From CAWBJO01 sp963789175 (GTDB taxonomy: Bacteria > Pseudomonadota > Alphaproteobacteria > Rhizobiales > Aestuariivirgaceae): 64,000 nucleotides of DNA. Position 1 is the stretch's first letter. Each line of letters opens with the position of its first letter. The notes below the pieces were generated by a model that had not been told where the DNA came from, made no database searches, and was given only the letters and a program-made list of their open reading frames with translations. Shown here piece by piece: positions 1-8,296 of the stretch. Made by a program: the position numbers and the translations under genes. Location of the stretch: the NCBI GenBank assembly GCA_963789175.1, contig CAWBJO010000003.1:1-64000 (forward strand). The letters run 5' to 3'.

Positions 1-465
1 GTCGACCTGCCGCCAGAGCACGACGAGGAAGTCTGCCTGCCGGCCGCCAAAGCGGGGCTCAACTTCATTCGGCTCGCCACGCCGACCACGGACGACCGGC
101 GGCTGCCGGCGGTCCTCAAGAACACCTCGGGCTTCATCTACTACGTCTCCGTGCTCGGCATCACCGGCACGAAGGTGCCGGATATCGCGCAAGTGAAGGG
201 CAACGTCCGGCGCATCAAGCGCCATACCGACCTGCCGGTGGCGGTGGGCTTCGGGGTTAAGACCGCTGCCCAGGCGAAAGCCATCGCCGAGAGCGCGGAC
301 GCCGTCGTGGTCGGTTCGGCGCTCGTCAATGCGGTTAAGACGAGCCTGACGCGCGACGGGCGAGCGACCCGCAAGACGCCGAAGGCGGTGCTGTCGCTCG
401 CCGCGGAAATCGCCAAGGGCGTGCGGCTCGCCCAACGCGCCGCAGCGAAGGAGGCATCGCGATGA
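1..465 (+). CDS. trpA: Tryptophan synthase alpha subunit, 3' part (5' end outside window)
   Basis: C-terminal 154 residues of TrpA, which cleaves indole-3-glycerol phosphate to indole and glyceraldehyde 3-phosphate and passes indole to TrpB. The reading frame is open from base 1 and carries late (beta/alpha)8-barrel hallmarks: FIYYVSVLGITG, the VGFGVKTAAQA turn and the VVVGSALV strand, where phosphate is bound. The stop overlaps the accD start by 4 nt (ATGA), so the two are probably co-translated. trpA-accD-folC is a familiar alphaproteobacterial order; trpB would be expected just upstream. The truncation is only the window edge. Identification is secure. Confidence 0.95.
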   Translation, partial: VDLPPEHDEEVCLPAAKAGLNFIRLATPTTDDRRLPAVLKNTSGFIYYVSVLGITGTKVPDIAQVKGNVRRIKRHTDLPVAVGFGVKTAAQAKAIAESADAVVVGSALVNAVKTSLTRDGRATRKTPKAVLSLAAEIAKGVRLAQRAAAKEASR

Positions 466-1367
466 ACTGGATCAAGAACTTCATTCGACCGAAGATCCGC
501 AACTTCCTCGGAAACAAGAAGGAAGTGCCGGAGAACATGTGGGTGAAATGCCCCGAGACCGGGCAGATGGTTTTCTATCGCGACCTCGAAGCGAACCAGT
601 TCGTCATCCCCGGCTCCGGCTATCACATGCGCATGCCGCCGGGCGAACGGCTGAACATCCTTTTCGACGGCGGCGAGTACGAGCGCCTGGCGCTCCCCGA
701 GGTTCCCGCCGATCCGCTGAGCTTCCGCGACGAGCGCAAATACGCCGACCGCCTGAAGGAGGCGCGGCAGAAGAACAATGCCGAGGATGCCATCCTCGCC
801 GCGGCGGGCGAGCTCGACGGCCAGCCGATCGTCGCCACGGTACAGGACTTCGCCTTCATGGGCGGTTCGCTCGGCATGGCGGCCGGCGAGGCGATCGTCG
901 AATCCATGCGGCTCGCCGTCGAGAAGCGGTGCTCCTACATCCTCTTCGCGGCGTCGGGCGGGGCACGCATGCAGGAGGGAATTCTGTCGCTGATGCAGCT
1001 GCCGCGCACGACGGTCGCCGTGCAGGACCTGCGCGAGGCGCGCCTTCCCTACATCGTGGTTCTCACCAATCCGACGACGGGCGGCGTCACGGCCTCCTAT
1101 GCCATGCTCGGCGACATCCACCTCGCAGAGCCCGGGGCGCTCATCGGATTCGCCGGCCCGCGGGTCATCGAGCAGACGATCCGCGAGAAGCTGCCGGAGG
1201 GCTTTCAGCGCGCCGAGTATCTGCAGGAGCACGGCATGATCGACCGGGTCGTGCACCGGCACGAGATCAGGCCGACGCTGGCGCGGCTCATTCGAATCCT
1301 GACGCGGGCGCCGGCGGGCAGCGAGCCGGGCCGGGCCCTCGTGGCGACAACCGTCGCCGCGCAATAG
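462..1367 (+). CDS. accD: Acetyl-CoA carboxylase carboxyltransferase subunit beta
   Basis: 301 aa. AccD pairs with AccA to move the carboxyl group from biotinylated AccB to acetyl-CoA, the first step of fatty acid synthesis. The crotonase-type carboxyltransferase fold shows in DFAFMGGSLGMAAGEAI, ILFAASGGARMQEGI and LTNPTTGGVTASYAMLGD. The N-terminal zinc ribbon of the E. coli type is reduced: only Cys30 remains and the other ligand positions are non-cysteine, a form I recall as usual in rhizobial AccD. The ATG lies inside the trpA stop (ATGA). Residues after about 285 are a short Ala-rich tail. Confidence 0.96.
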   Translation: MNWIKNFIRPKIRNFLGNKKEVPENMWVKCPETGQMVFYRDLEANQFVIPGSGYHMRMPPGERLNILFDGGEYERLALPEVPADPLSFRDERKYADRLKEARQKNNAEDAILAAAGELDGQPIVATVQDFAFMGGSLGMAAGEAIVESMRLAVEKRCSYILFAASGGARMQEGILSLMQLPRTTVAVQDLREARLPYIVVLTNPTTGGVTASYAMLGDIHLAEPGALIGFAGPRVIEQTIREKLPEGFQRAEYLQEHGMIDRVVHRHEIRPTLARLIRILTRAPAGSEPGRALVATTVAAQ

Positions 1368-1378
1368 CCAGCCCGCCG

Positions 1379-2722
1379 ATGGCGGTGAGCGATGCCATAC
1401 TGAAGCGTCTCCTCTCGCTTCATCCGAAGATCATCGACCTGTCGCTCGACCGCATGGAGCGTTTGCTGGCGAGACTCGGGGCGCCGCACGAACGTCTGCC
1501 GCCCGTCATTCACGTCGCAGGGACGAACGGCAAGGGCTCGACCGTCACCTATCTCAGAACGATCGCAGAGAGCGCCGGACTCAAGGTCCACAGCTACACC
1601 TCGCCGCATCTGGTGCGCTTCCACGAGCGCATCCGGCTGGCGCGAGCGGCGGGCGACAGCGCGCATATCTCCGACCAGGACCTGTCGGCACTGCTCGAGG
1701 AATGCGAGGTCGCCAATGCGGGCGCGGCCATCACGTTCTTCGAGATCACGACCGCCGCGGCGATGCTCGCCTTTGCGCGCGCTCCCGCCGACTATCTCAT
1801 TCTCGAGGTGGGACTCGGCGGGCGCCTCGATGCAACGAACGTCGTCGCCCGTCCCAAGGCGACGGTCATCACCACGATCGACTACGATCACCAGCAGTTC
1901 CTGGGCTCGCAGCTCAAGCAGATCGCGCACGAGAAGGCGGGCATCCTCAAGCCCGGCGTACCGGGAATCATCGGGCCGCAGCCCGACGAGGCGGCGGAGG
2001 AGATCGTACGGGTGGCGCGGCGGGTCGGCGCTCCCCTGCACATCGCCGGGGAAGACTGGCATGCGCACGAGGAGCTCGGCCATCTCATCTTCCAGGACGA
2101 CGACGGGCTTCTCGACCTTCCCCTGCCGCAGCTTCCGGGCCGGTTCCAGATCGACAATGCAGGCAACGCGGTGGCGGCCTGGCGGGCGGTCGCCGACTCC
2201 CGGATCGACACCGATGCGATCGCCCGAGGCCTGCGGTCGGCGCAGTGGCCGGCCCGCATGCAGCGCCTCGCCTCCGGCAGGCTCACGGCGGCCCTCGGGC
2301 GCGGGCAGGACCTGTGGCTCGACGGCGGCCACAACATCTCGGCGGCGCGGGCGCTGGCGCACAGCTTCGCCGACCTCAACCAGCGCTCGCCGAAGCCGCT
2401 CGTGATGATCGTGGGAATGCTCGCGACCAAGGACGCGGCGGGCTACCTGCGCGCTTTTCGCGGACTTGCGGCCCGCGTCATCGCCATCGCGATACCCGAG
2501 GAAGAGAATGCGATCGCCGCCGCCGAGCTCAAGGCGGTCGCCGAACGGGAGGGCATCGAGGCCGAAACGGCCGGCTCGATCGGCGAAGCGGTGAACCGCG
2601 CCGCCGCTTTCGACCCGGAGGCGCGAATCCTCATCGCCGGCTCGCTCTACCTCGCCGGGCACGTGCTGTCGCTCAACACCGGCGAGCCGATGTCGGAGGT
2701 GTCGGGCGCGGGACGGCGGTGA
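1379..2722 (+). CDS. folC: Bifunctional dihydrofolate synthase / folylpolyglutamate synthase
   Basis: 447 aa Mur-ligase-family enzyme that adds L-glutamate to dihydropteroate and then to folates, using ATP. The P-loop is HVAGTNGKGSTVTYL (about residues 44-58), followed by YTSPHLVRFHERI, the Mg-binding ILEVGLGGRLDATNVV, TTIDYDHQQFLG and, in the C-terminal domain, WLDGGHN. The ATG at 1379 is 11 nt after the accD stop and starts the protein directly at the conserved N-terminal helix. The same frame stays open far upstream through accD, but that part is a shadow. Third gene of the trpA-accD-folC run and convergent with trxA, 16 nt away. Confidence 0.95.
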   Translation: MAVSDAILKRLLSLHPKIIDLSLDRMERLLARLGAPHERLPPVIHVAGTNGKGSTVTYLRTIAESAGLKVHSYTSPHLVRFHERIRLARAAGDSAHISDQDLSALLEECEVANAGAAITFFEITTAAAMLAFARAPADYLILEVGLGGRLDATNVVARPKATVITTIDYDHQQFLGSQLKQIAHEKAGILKPGVPGIIGPQPDEAAEEIVRVARRVGAPLHIAGEDWHAHEELGHLIFQDDDGLLDLPLPQLPGRFQIDNAGNAVAAWRAVADSRIDTDAIARGLRSAQWPARMQRLASGRLTAALGRGQDLWLDGGHNISAARALAHSFADLNQRSPKPLVMIVGMLATKDAAGYLRAFRGLAARVIAIAIPEEENAIAAAELKAVAEREGIEAETAGSIGEAVNRAAAFDPEARILIAGSLYLAGHVLSLNTGEPMSEVSGAGRR

Positions 2723-2738
2723 GCCGCCGTCGGGAAAT

Positions 2739-3059
2739 CTAAAGAGAGCGGTTGATCCACTCGACGAGCTTGCTCTTCGGCACGGCGCCGATCTGGGTCG
2801 AGGCGACCTCGCCGGACTTGAAGAGCATCAGGGTCGGGATGCCGCGCACGCCGTAGCGCGACGGGGTGGACGGATTCTCGTCGATGTTCAGCTTCACGAC
2901 CTTGATCTTGCCGTTCATCTCGGCGGCAATCTCGTCGAGAGCCGGGGCGATCATCCGGCATGGGCCACACCATTCCGCCCAGAAGTCGACCACGACCGGC
3001 CCTTCGGCCTTGAGTACATCGGCTTCGAAAGACTGATCGGACACATGGTGTGTCGCCAT
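2739..3059 (-). CDS. trxA: Thioredoxin
   Basis: 106 aa cytosolic thioredoxin with the redox motif WAEWCGPCRM and the cis-proline loop RGIPTLMLF. It reduces protein disulfides and is itself reduced by thioredoxin reductase. The start was chosen at the ATG ending at 3059 because GAGGAG lies 7 nt upstream; an in-frame extension to 3128 adds 23 residues that do not look like thioredoxin. Downstream it converges with folC. Upstream it is separated by 128 nt from the HTH gene of the accessory block, although in related genomes addA would be the expected neighbour. Confidence 0.96.
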   Translation of the reverse strand: MATHHVSDQSFEADVLKAEGPVVVDFWAEWCGPCRMIAPALDEIAAEMNGKIKVVKLNIDENPSTPSRYGVRGIPTLMLFKSGEVASTQIGAVPKSKLVEWINRSL

Positions 3060-3187
3060 GGAAAACTCCTCGTTCGGTGAGCGCCTAAGGGGCGGGAAAC
3101 AGGTTCGCACAAAACCTAGGTGCGCCATCCCGGCAGGTCAAGGCCGCAGGGCGACGGCCGCACGCGATTGTGAACGCTTCCGTCTTC

Positions 3188-4009
3188 TCACATGCGGCTC
3201 ACGAAACCGATGTCGGTCGACGCGACGTCGTTGAGCACGGCATCGGCCGCCGCCTCGGGCAGAGACGCGTCGTCGGGCGCGAAATTGCCACAGGCCCTGA
3301 GCGCCTGGCGGATGGGCGTGCCGGCCGGGATCGGCAGCAGCAGGACGCGCATGCAGACGGGCTGTGCCGTCTCCGGCCTCACCCCCATGGTGAGGCCCGC
3401 AAGGGCGACGGGAGGATCGTAGGCGGGCAGCTGAAAGGCCGTCGTCCACCACGATCCGAGCCCGCGGGTGCGATGAAAGGCGAAGATCTTGTCGCCCACC
3501 GCGGTCAGCAGCCCATCGTAGCGCATGACGCGGGGGACCAGGGATGCGCCTTTTGCATGGCGCTCGAGCGAAAGGGAGCACCAGCGGCGCTGGCGCTCGT
3601 AGAAGCGCATGAAGTAGCGGGTGATGCGGCGCGGCGTCGCCTTCTGCATGCAATAGGCGTGATAGCAGCCCTGGATCCGAACCAGGCTTTCAAGACCCTG
3701 GGGATCGGGGGTGCCGACGCGGTCGGCCAGCGCCCGGTACGGATCCTCCGCCGTCACCATTGCGGGCGGACGCGAGCGCAGCACCTTCCCGAACGCCTCG
3801 CGGTCGAGAAGGATCTCGTGCTCGTCGACGCCGAAGAAATCGCAGATGCGGCGCAGGGTCGCCAATGACGGCTTCGTCGTTGCGCCGACATAGCGGCTGA
3901 ACTGCTGGCGGTTGATGCCGAGGCGGCGGCAGACGTCGGACACCGACCGGCCGTAGCTGCACAGGAGGCGCAGGTTGGCGGCGAGATCCGACTCCGGCTT
4001 GTGCGTCAT
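3188..4009 (-). CDS. XRE/HTH-type transcriptional regulator with large C-terminal domain (copy 1)
   Basis: 273 aa. Residues about 9-62 form a lambda-repressor-like helix-turn-helix (SVSDVCRRLGINRQQFSRYV, then PSLATLRRICDFFGVDEHEI). The remaining ~200 residues are a domain I do not recognise, perhaps ligand- or partner-sensing. A paralogue lies at 9588-10433; they share NLRLLC, RQQ, RY, PSLATLRR-CD-FG and, late in the C-terminal domain, GLT-G--P-T-Q-VC and CG-F. Last gene of the minus-strand secretion operon, starting 4 nt after the glycosyltransferase stop. Probably regulates the operon and/or the RTX gene; that role is inferred from position. Confidence 0.8.
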   Translation of the reverse strand: MTHKPESDLAANLRLLCSYGRSVSDVCRRLGINRQQFSRYVGATTKPSLATLRRICDFFGVDEHEILLDREAFGKVLRSRPPAMVTAEDPYRALADRVGTPDPQGLESLVRIQGCYHAYCMQKATPRRITRYFMRFYERQRRWCSLSLERHAKGASLVPRVMRYDGLLTAVGDKIFAFHRTRGLGSWWTTAFQLPAYDPPVALAGLTMGVRPETAQPVCMRVLLLPIPAGTPIRQALRACGNFAPDDASLPEAAADAVLNDVASTDIGFVSRM

Positions 4010-4013
4010 GGCA

Positions 4014-5234
4014 TCACCGCCGCGGCATCAGCGCCGACAAGAGCCGCATCTGGGCAGGCAGGCAGATGCGCCTCAGATCGCAGGTCGACACCACGGCACG
4101 TCGGGCCGCCTCTCCCAGGGCCGCCCGTCCGGCCGAATCGTCGAGCAGCTCGTCCAAGGTCGATACCAATTCTTCCTGATTGAAAAAATCAACCAACCTC
4201 CCCGTCCGGCGATCCTCGATCACGTCGAGGAGCGGCGTCGTGCGCGAGGCGACTACCGCGCATCCGCAGCTCATGGCCTCAAGCAGGCTCCAGGACAAGA
4301 CGAATGGGTAGGTGAGGTAAACGTGGACACGCGACACCTGCAGGACGGCGAGGAAGCGTGCATACGGCACCCTGCCCAGGAAGTGAAGGCGGCTCGCGTC
4401 GATGCTGCCGCGGACCTCGGAGTGGAAGATTTCCTTCCAGCTGCGGCCGGGCGGCGGCTTGGCCCCGTAGCTCACGCCGTCGCCGCCGACGATCACGACA
4501 TGGGCCTGCGGACGGCGGCGCATGAGCTCAGGCAGCGCGCGCATGAACCGGTGATAGCCGCGATAGGGCTCGAGATTGCGATTGACGAAGGTGACGACTT
4601 CGTCGTCGCGGGTCAGGCAACGGCCATCCACCTCGATCCTGGCATCCGGCTCGGGCCGCACGAGATCGGTATCGATGCCGTCGTGGATCACCGAGATGGC
4701 GGGCCGGAACCAGGCCGGGAAGCCGCTCTTCTGCCAAGCGGTCGGCGCCACGCCGGCCGTCGCGAGCTCGAGATGCAGGAGGTTGCTGGCATTCTTGCCG
4801 GCAATGCGGCCGCAGGTGTCGACATCGGGGAATTCCGGATCGAAGGACACATCGCCGCCGACGGCGCTGTAGAAGTACTCGCAGTAGAGCAGCACGGGGG
4901 CCTGCGGCCACACGTCCTTGAGGAGAATGCCTTCTCCCCAGCCGGGATGGATGCACATGACATCCGGCACGAAACCCTCGGCCTTGAGCTTGAGCGCGGC
5001 GCGGTACGCCGCCTCGGCCCGAATCATCTTGGTCTCGAAATCTCCCGCCCAGGGATGGATTTGGCGCGAGCTGCCGCGGCGCGGTGCGTAGCGCAGCGAC
5101 CGGATGCGGCGGTGCGGATCGGCGAAGCCGTTCATTGTCAGGGCGACGATCTCGGCGCCCGGGCTCGCCGCGAGCGCGCCGCTAAGATGCAAGTATTGGG
5201 CCGGGAAATTCTGGTGGACGAACAGCACGCGCAT
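4014..5234 (-). CDS. GT4-type glycosyltransferase in the secretion operon
   Basis: 406 aa, predicted cytosolic GT-B glycosyltransferase. The N-terminal Rossmann half begins MRVLFVHQNFPAQYLHL. The C-terminal nucleotide-sugar half has VIHDGIDTDLVRP, NRNLEPYRGYHRFMRA, HVVIVGGDGVSYG and the EX7E-like SWSLLEAMSCGCAVVAS, all typical of family GT4. It sits 14 nt after the HlyD-type adaptor gene and 4 nt before the HTH gene, so it is co-transcribed with the exporter. It may glycosylate the RTX protein or make a surface glycan the protein binds. The sugar donor and acceptor cannot be read from sequence. Confidence 0.88.
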   Translation of the reverse strand: MRVLFVHQNFPAQYLHLSGALAASPGAEIVALTMNGFADPHRRIRSLRYAPRRGSSRQIHPWAGDFETKMIRAEAAYRAALKLKAEGFVPDVMCIHPGWGEGILLKDVWPQAPVLLYCEYFYSAVGGDVSFDPEFPDVDTCGRIAGKNASNLLHLELATAGVAPTAWQKSGFPAWFRPAISVIHDGIDTDLVRPEPDARIEVDGRCLTRDDEVVTFVNRNLEPYRGYHRFMRALPELMRRRPQAHVVIVGGDGVSYGAKPPPGRSWKEIFHSEVRGSIDASRLHFLGRVPYARFLAVLQVSRVHVYLTYPFVLSWSLLEAMSCGCAVVASRTTPLLDVIEDRRTGRLVDFFNQEELVSTLDELLDDSAGRAALGEAARRAVVSTCDLRRICLPAQMRLLSALMPRR

Positions 5235-5248
5235 GCGGGGCTAGGCGT

Positions 5249-6532
5249 CTATCCTTCCTTGAAGCCGCGGCGAAACAGGCTCAGCACGGGATCGGCCAAG
5301 TAATCGAGCAGCGTGTGGGTCCGCGTGGCGATCAGGACCTCGACAGGCATGCCGACGCCCATCGGCACGTTCGCCGCGGCGGGCGCGACGCGGAGGCGGG
5401 CGAGGAAGTAGGACTCGCCCGAGCGCTCGTCCTGGCGGCGATCGGCGGACACGGTCTCGACCGTCGCATCGAAGGGCATGAGGTTGCGCTGGGTGTAGGA
5501 GAGAAGACGCACCTGGGCCGGCAGGCCGGCGGCGACATCGTCGATGTCGGATGGATCGATGCGGGCCTCGACGACGAGCGGCTCGTCGAGCGGCACGAGA
5601 TCGAGCACCGGGCGACCCGGCTCGAGCACCGCGCCGAGCGTCCGCAGGCGCAGGTTCGCAACAACGCCGTCGACCGGCGCGGTGAGGGTGGTGCGCCGCA
5701 AGACGTCGTCCGCCGCGGCGAGCTGCTCGGCGGTCTCGAGCTTCTGCTTGCGGATATCCTCGAGCTGCGTGTTGATCTCCTCGCGATAGCGGGTGACGAT
5801 CGAGTCCTTTTGTTCCTTCAGCGTGGCGAACTGGGCGTCGGCGCGGTCGCCATCCGTGAGGCGGGCCCGGCGCTCGGTTTCGCGCTCGGCCCGTTCGCGC
5901 TCGAGCGCCCACAGCCGCGACTTCGATTGAATGCCCTGGTCGACAAGCTTGCGAACGGCGGCGATCTCGAGGTCGAGAATAGCAAGATGATCGTCGATCG
6001 CCTCCCCCTGACGCGCCGCGCCTACGGATGCGGCGGTGAGTTCCGCCATCCGCCGATCGGCGATCGCCTCTTCCTCGACGATCCGGCGGCTGCGGAGTTC
6101 GAGAAGGCTGATCTCGGCCTCGAACAGGCTGGCAAGCCGACGATCGCGCGACAAGGCGTCGGGCAACGTCCAGGACGCCTTGCCGTCGAGCTCTGCCACC
6201 AGGCGCTGCTCGACGGCGCTCATCACGGCGAGGCGCAGGCGCAGGCGCTCTGCGATGCTGACCGCCTGGACGTCATCGAGCTTCAGAAGCGGATCGTTGC
6301 GACGGACAACGTCGCCTTCCTTGGCGTGGAAGGCCTCGACGATCCCGCCTTCGAGATGCTGGACGGTGCGGGTCGCGCCTTCGGGCGCGACGGTGCCGAA
6401 GGCGACGACGGCGCCGGCGATCGGCGCGAGCCACGACCAGACGACGAGCGCACCGAAGAAGACCGCGCCCGTGGCGAAACCGACCGTGCGGGCCGGTGAA
6501 ATTTCGATGGCGAGATGGCGGCCGGCCATCAT
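5249..6532 (-). CDS. Type I secretion membrane fusion protein (HlyD/PrtE family)
   Basis: 427 aa periplasmic adaptor linking the ABC exporter to an outer-membrane TolC-type channel. One N-terminal membrane helix (about residues 18-40, VGFATGAVFFGALVVWSWLA) is followed by a biotinyl-lipoyl half-domain (GIVEAFHAKEGDVVRRNDPL), long coiled-coil helices (about 90-290), the second lipoyl half (TLTAPVDGVVANLRLRTLG) and a beta-barrel to the C terminus. The ATG overlaps the exporter stop by 4 nt (ATGA), so the two are translationally coupled. No tolC homologue lies in the window. Confidence 0.93.
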   Translation of the reverse strand: MMAGRHLAIEISPARTVGFATGAVFFGALVVWSWLAPIAGAVVAFGTVAPEGATRTVQHLEGGIVEAFHAKEGDVVRRNDPLLKLDDVQAVSIAERLRLRLAVMSAVEQRLVAELDGKASWTLPDALSRDRRLASLFEAEISLLELRSRRIVEEEAIADRRMAELTAASVGAARQGEAIDDHLAILDLEIAAVRKLVDQGIQSKSRLWALERERAERETERRARLTDGDRADAQFATLKEQKDSIVTRYREEINTQLEDIRKQKLETAEQLAAADDVLRRTTLTAPVDGVVANLRLRTLGAVLEPGRPVLDLVPLDEPLVVEARIDPSDIDDVAAGLPAQVRLLSYTQRNLMPFDATVETVSADRRQDERSGESYFLARLRVAPAAANVPMGVGMPVEVLIATRTHTLLDYLADPVLSLFRRGFKEG

Positions 6533-8280
6533 GGTCCCTCGCTGCCCTGACGGGTACCGGCGGGCCGGCCGGATGTTGCCGGAAAGGGCACGACCGTCTT
6601 CATCAGCTCATCGCGGCCGCCGAGGCGGGCGATCTTGCCGCCCTGGAGGACGAGCAGCTTGTCCATGGCGGCGAGGGCGGAGGGACGGTGGGCTACCATG
6701 AGAATGATGGCGCCGGCCGCCTTGGCGGCGCGCAGCGCCTCGTGGAGCTGCATCTCGCCCGAGCGATCGAGATGGCTTTCCGGCTCGTCGAGGATGAAGA
6801 GCATCGGCGATCCGTAGAAGGCGCGGGCCAGGGCGAGCTTCTGGCGCTGCCCGCCGCTGAGGGGGATTCCGCCGGCCCCGACCGGCGTCTCGAAACCCTT
6901 GGGAAGCGCCAAGATCATCTCGAGGGCGCCGGCCGCCCGCGCCGCGGCATGGACAGCGTCCGGATCCGCCTTCGATTCCAAACGGGCGATGGTCTCGGCG
7001 ACGGTGGCGGGGATGAGCCGCACATCCTGGGGCAGATAGCCGATGCGCGCCCCGAGCCCGCCGGGGCTCCAGCTTGCATAGCGCGCCCCGCCCAAGCGGA
7101 CTTCGCCGAGGTCAGGCTGGACGACATTGGCGAGAAGGCGGCACAGCGTGGTCTTGCCGGACCCCGACGGACCGACGATGCCCAGAGCATCGCCCGCTGC
7201 GAGCTCGAAGGAGACGTCCTGCACGAGCCAGGCGCCGAGACGGCTGGGCAGCCGCAGCGACAAACGATCCACCGCGAGCTCGGCGCGCGGCGGCGGCAGC
7301 GGCATCGGCGCCGGCGGCATCTGCCACCGCCCGAGAAGTCCGGCGAGGCGATCACGGGCGGAGCGCGCCGCCACGAACTGGCGCCAGCCGGTGACGAGCT
7401 GATCGAAGGGCGCGAGCGCGCGGGCGAGAAGGATGGCGCTCATCACCGTGCCGCCCGCCGACAAGCCGCCCGCAAGTGCGATGGCGGCCGCCACCGCAAT
7501 GATGCCGATCTGGACCGCCTGCCGGCCGGCCCGCGCCGCAGCACCCGTCCATTCGAGGAGCACCGCCAACCGGTCGCTCGACGCATCGACCTGCAGGGAT
7601 TGCTTCTCCAGGGAGCGCGCCAGCCCGTCTCCCATGCCCAGCGCCTTCGCCGTATCGGCTTCGGCGACCGCCTCGCCCCACCAACGGTGGAGCGCCGTCG
7701 ATTCGTCATGAACGCGCTCCTGAATGGAGCGGACCTTGATCTCGCTCAAGGCGGCAAGGCCGACGAGCACGACGGCGCTTGCGAGTCCGAACAGGCCGAG
7801 AGCAGGATGCAGCACGGCGAGTGCGAGAAGGAACAGGAGCGAGAACGGCGCATCGAGAAGGGCGACGACGGTGCGTCCGGCGAAGAAGCCGCGCACGGCT
7901 TGAAGATCGCGCAGGCCCTGATCGGCTCCCTGGTGGCCGGCGGTGCGCGCCGCCAGCGTCGACGACAGGACGCGAACCTTGAGCGACCGGTCGATCCAGG
8001 CGCCGGTGCGGGAGAGAATGCGGGTGCGCGACCAGTCGATGAAGCCGTAAGCCACGAAGGCCGCCAGGGCCAGGAGCGTCAGCATGATGAGGGTTTCGTA
8101 GCGGCGACCGGTGAGCACGCGGTCGATCGTCTGCATGGTGTAGATCGACGGGGTGAGAACGAGCAGGTTCAGGGCGGCGGACAGGATGAGCACGGAGCGC
8201 AGCGCCGCAGCCACCTCGCTACGCATGCCGGTCATCGCCGGATCGCCGGGTACATTTTCCGCCACTGGCTGCGCGCCCAT
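6529..8280 (-). CDS. Type I secretion ABC transporter, permease/ATPase (PrtD family)
   Basis: 583 aa half-transporter with fused membrane and ATPase domains, which would export the RTX protein in one step. The membrane domain covers about residues 20-300 (LILSAALNLLVLTPSIYTMQ at its start). The ATPase has Walker A GIVGPSGSGKTTLCRL, signature LSGGQRQKLALARA, Walker B MLFILDEPESHLD and the H-loop VAHR. No N-terminal C39-peptidase-like domain is present, as usual for PrtD/AprD exporters. The ATG at 8280 gives the usual family length; the frame is open to 8487, but those residues overlap the LysR gene and are unlike the family. ATG at 8235 is an alternative. Confidence 0.93.
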   Translation of the reverse strand: MGAQPVAENVPGDPAMTGMRSEVAAALRSVLILSAALNLLVLTPSIYTMQTIDRVLTGRRYETLIMLTLLALAAFVAYGFIDWSRTRILSRTGAWIDRSLKVRVLSSTLAARTAGHQGADQGLRDLQAVRGFFAGRTVVALLDAPFSLLFLLALAVLHPALGLFGLASAVVLVGLAALSEIKVRSIQERVHDESTALHRWWGEAVAEADTAKALGMGDGLARSLEKQSLQVDASSDRLAVLLEWTGAAARAGRQAVQIGIIAVAAAIALAGGLSAGGTVMSAILLARALAPFDQLVTGWRQFVAARSARDRLAGLLGRWQMPPAPMPLPPPRAELAVDRLSLRLPSRLGAWLVQDVSFELAAGDALGIVGPSGSGKTTLCRLLANVVQPDLGEVRLGGARYASWSPGGLGARIGYLPQDVRLIPATVAETIARLESKADPDAVHAAARAAGALEMILALPKGFETPVGAGGIPLSGGQRQKLALARAFYGSPMLFILDEPESHLDRSGEMQLHEALRAAKAAGAIILMVAHRPSALAAMDKLLVLQGGKIARLGGRDELMKTVVPFPATSGRPAGTRQGSEGP

Positions 8281-8296
8281 CGACGTTCCAGGTTCC

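Noticed and set aside
3135..3160. Possible terminator hairpin (GGCCG...CGGCC) after the first HTH gene
   Set aside because: Short stem, no U-tract on the minus strand and located in GC-rich sequence where such pairs are common by chance.
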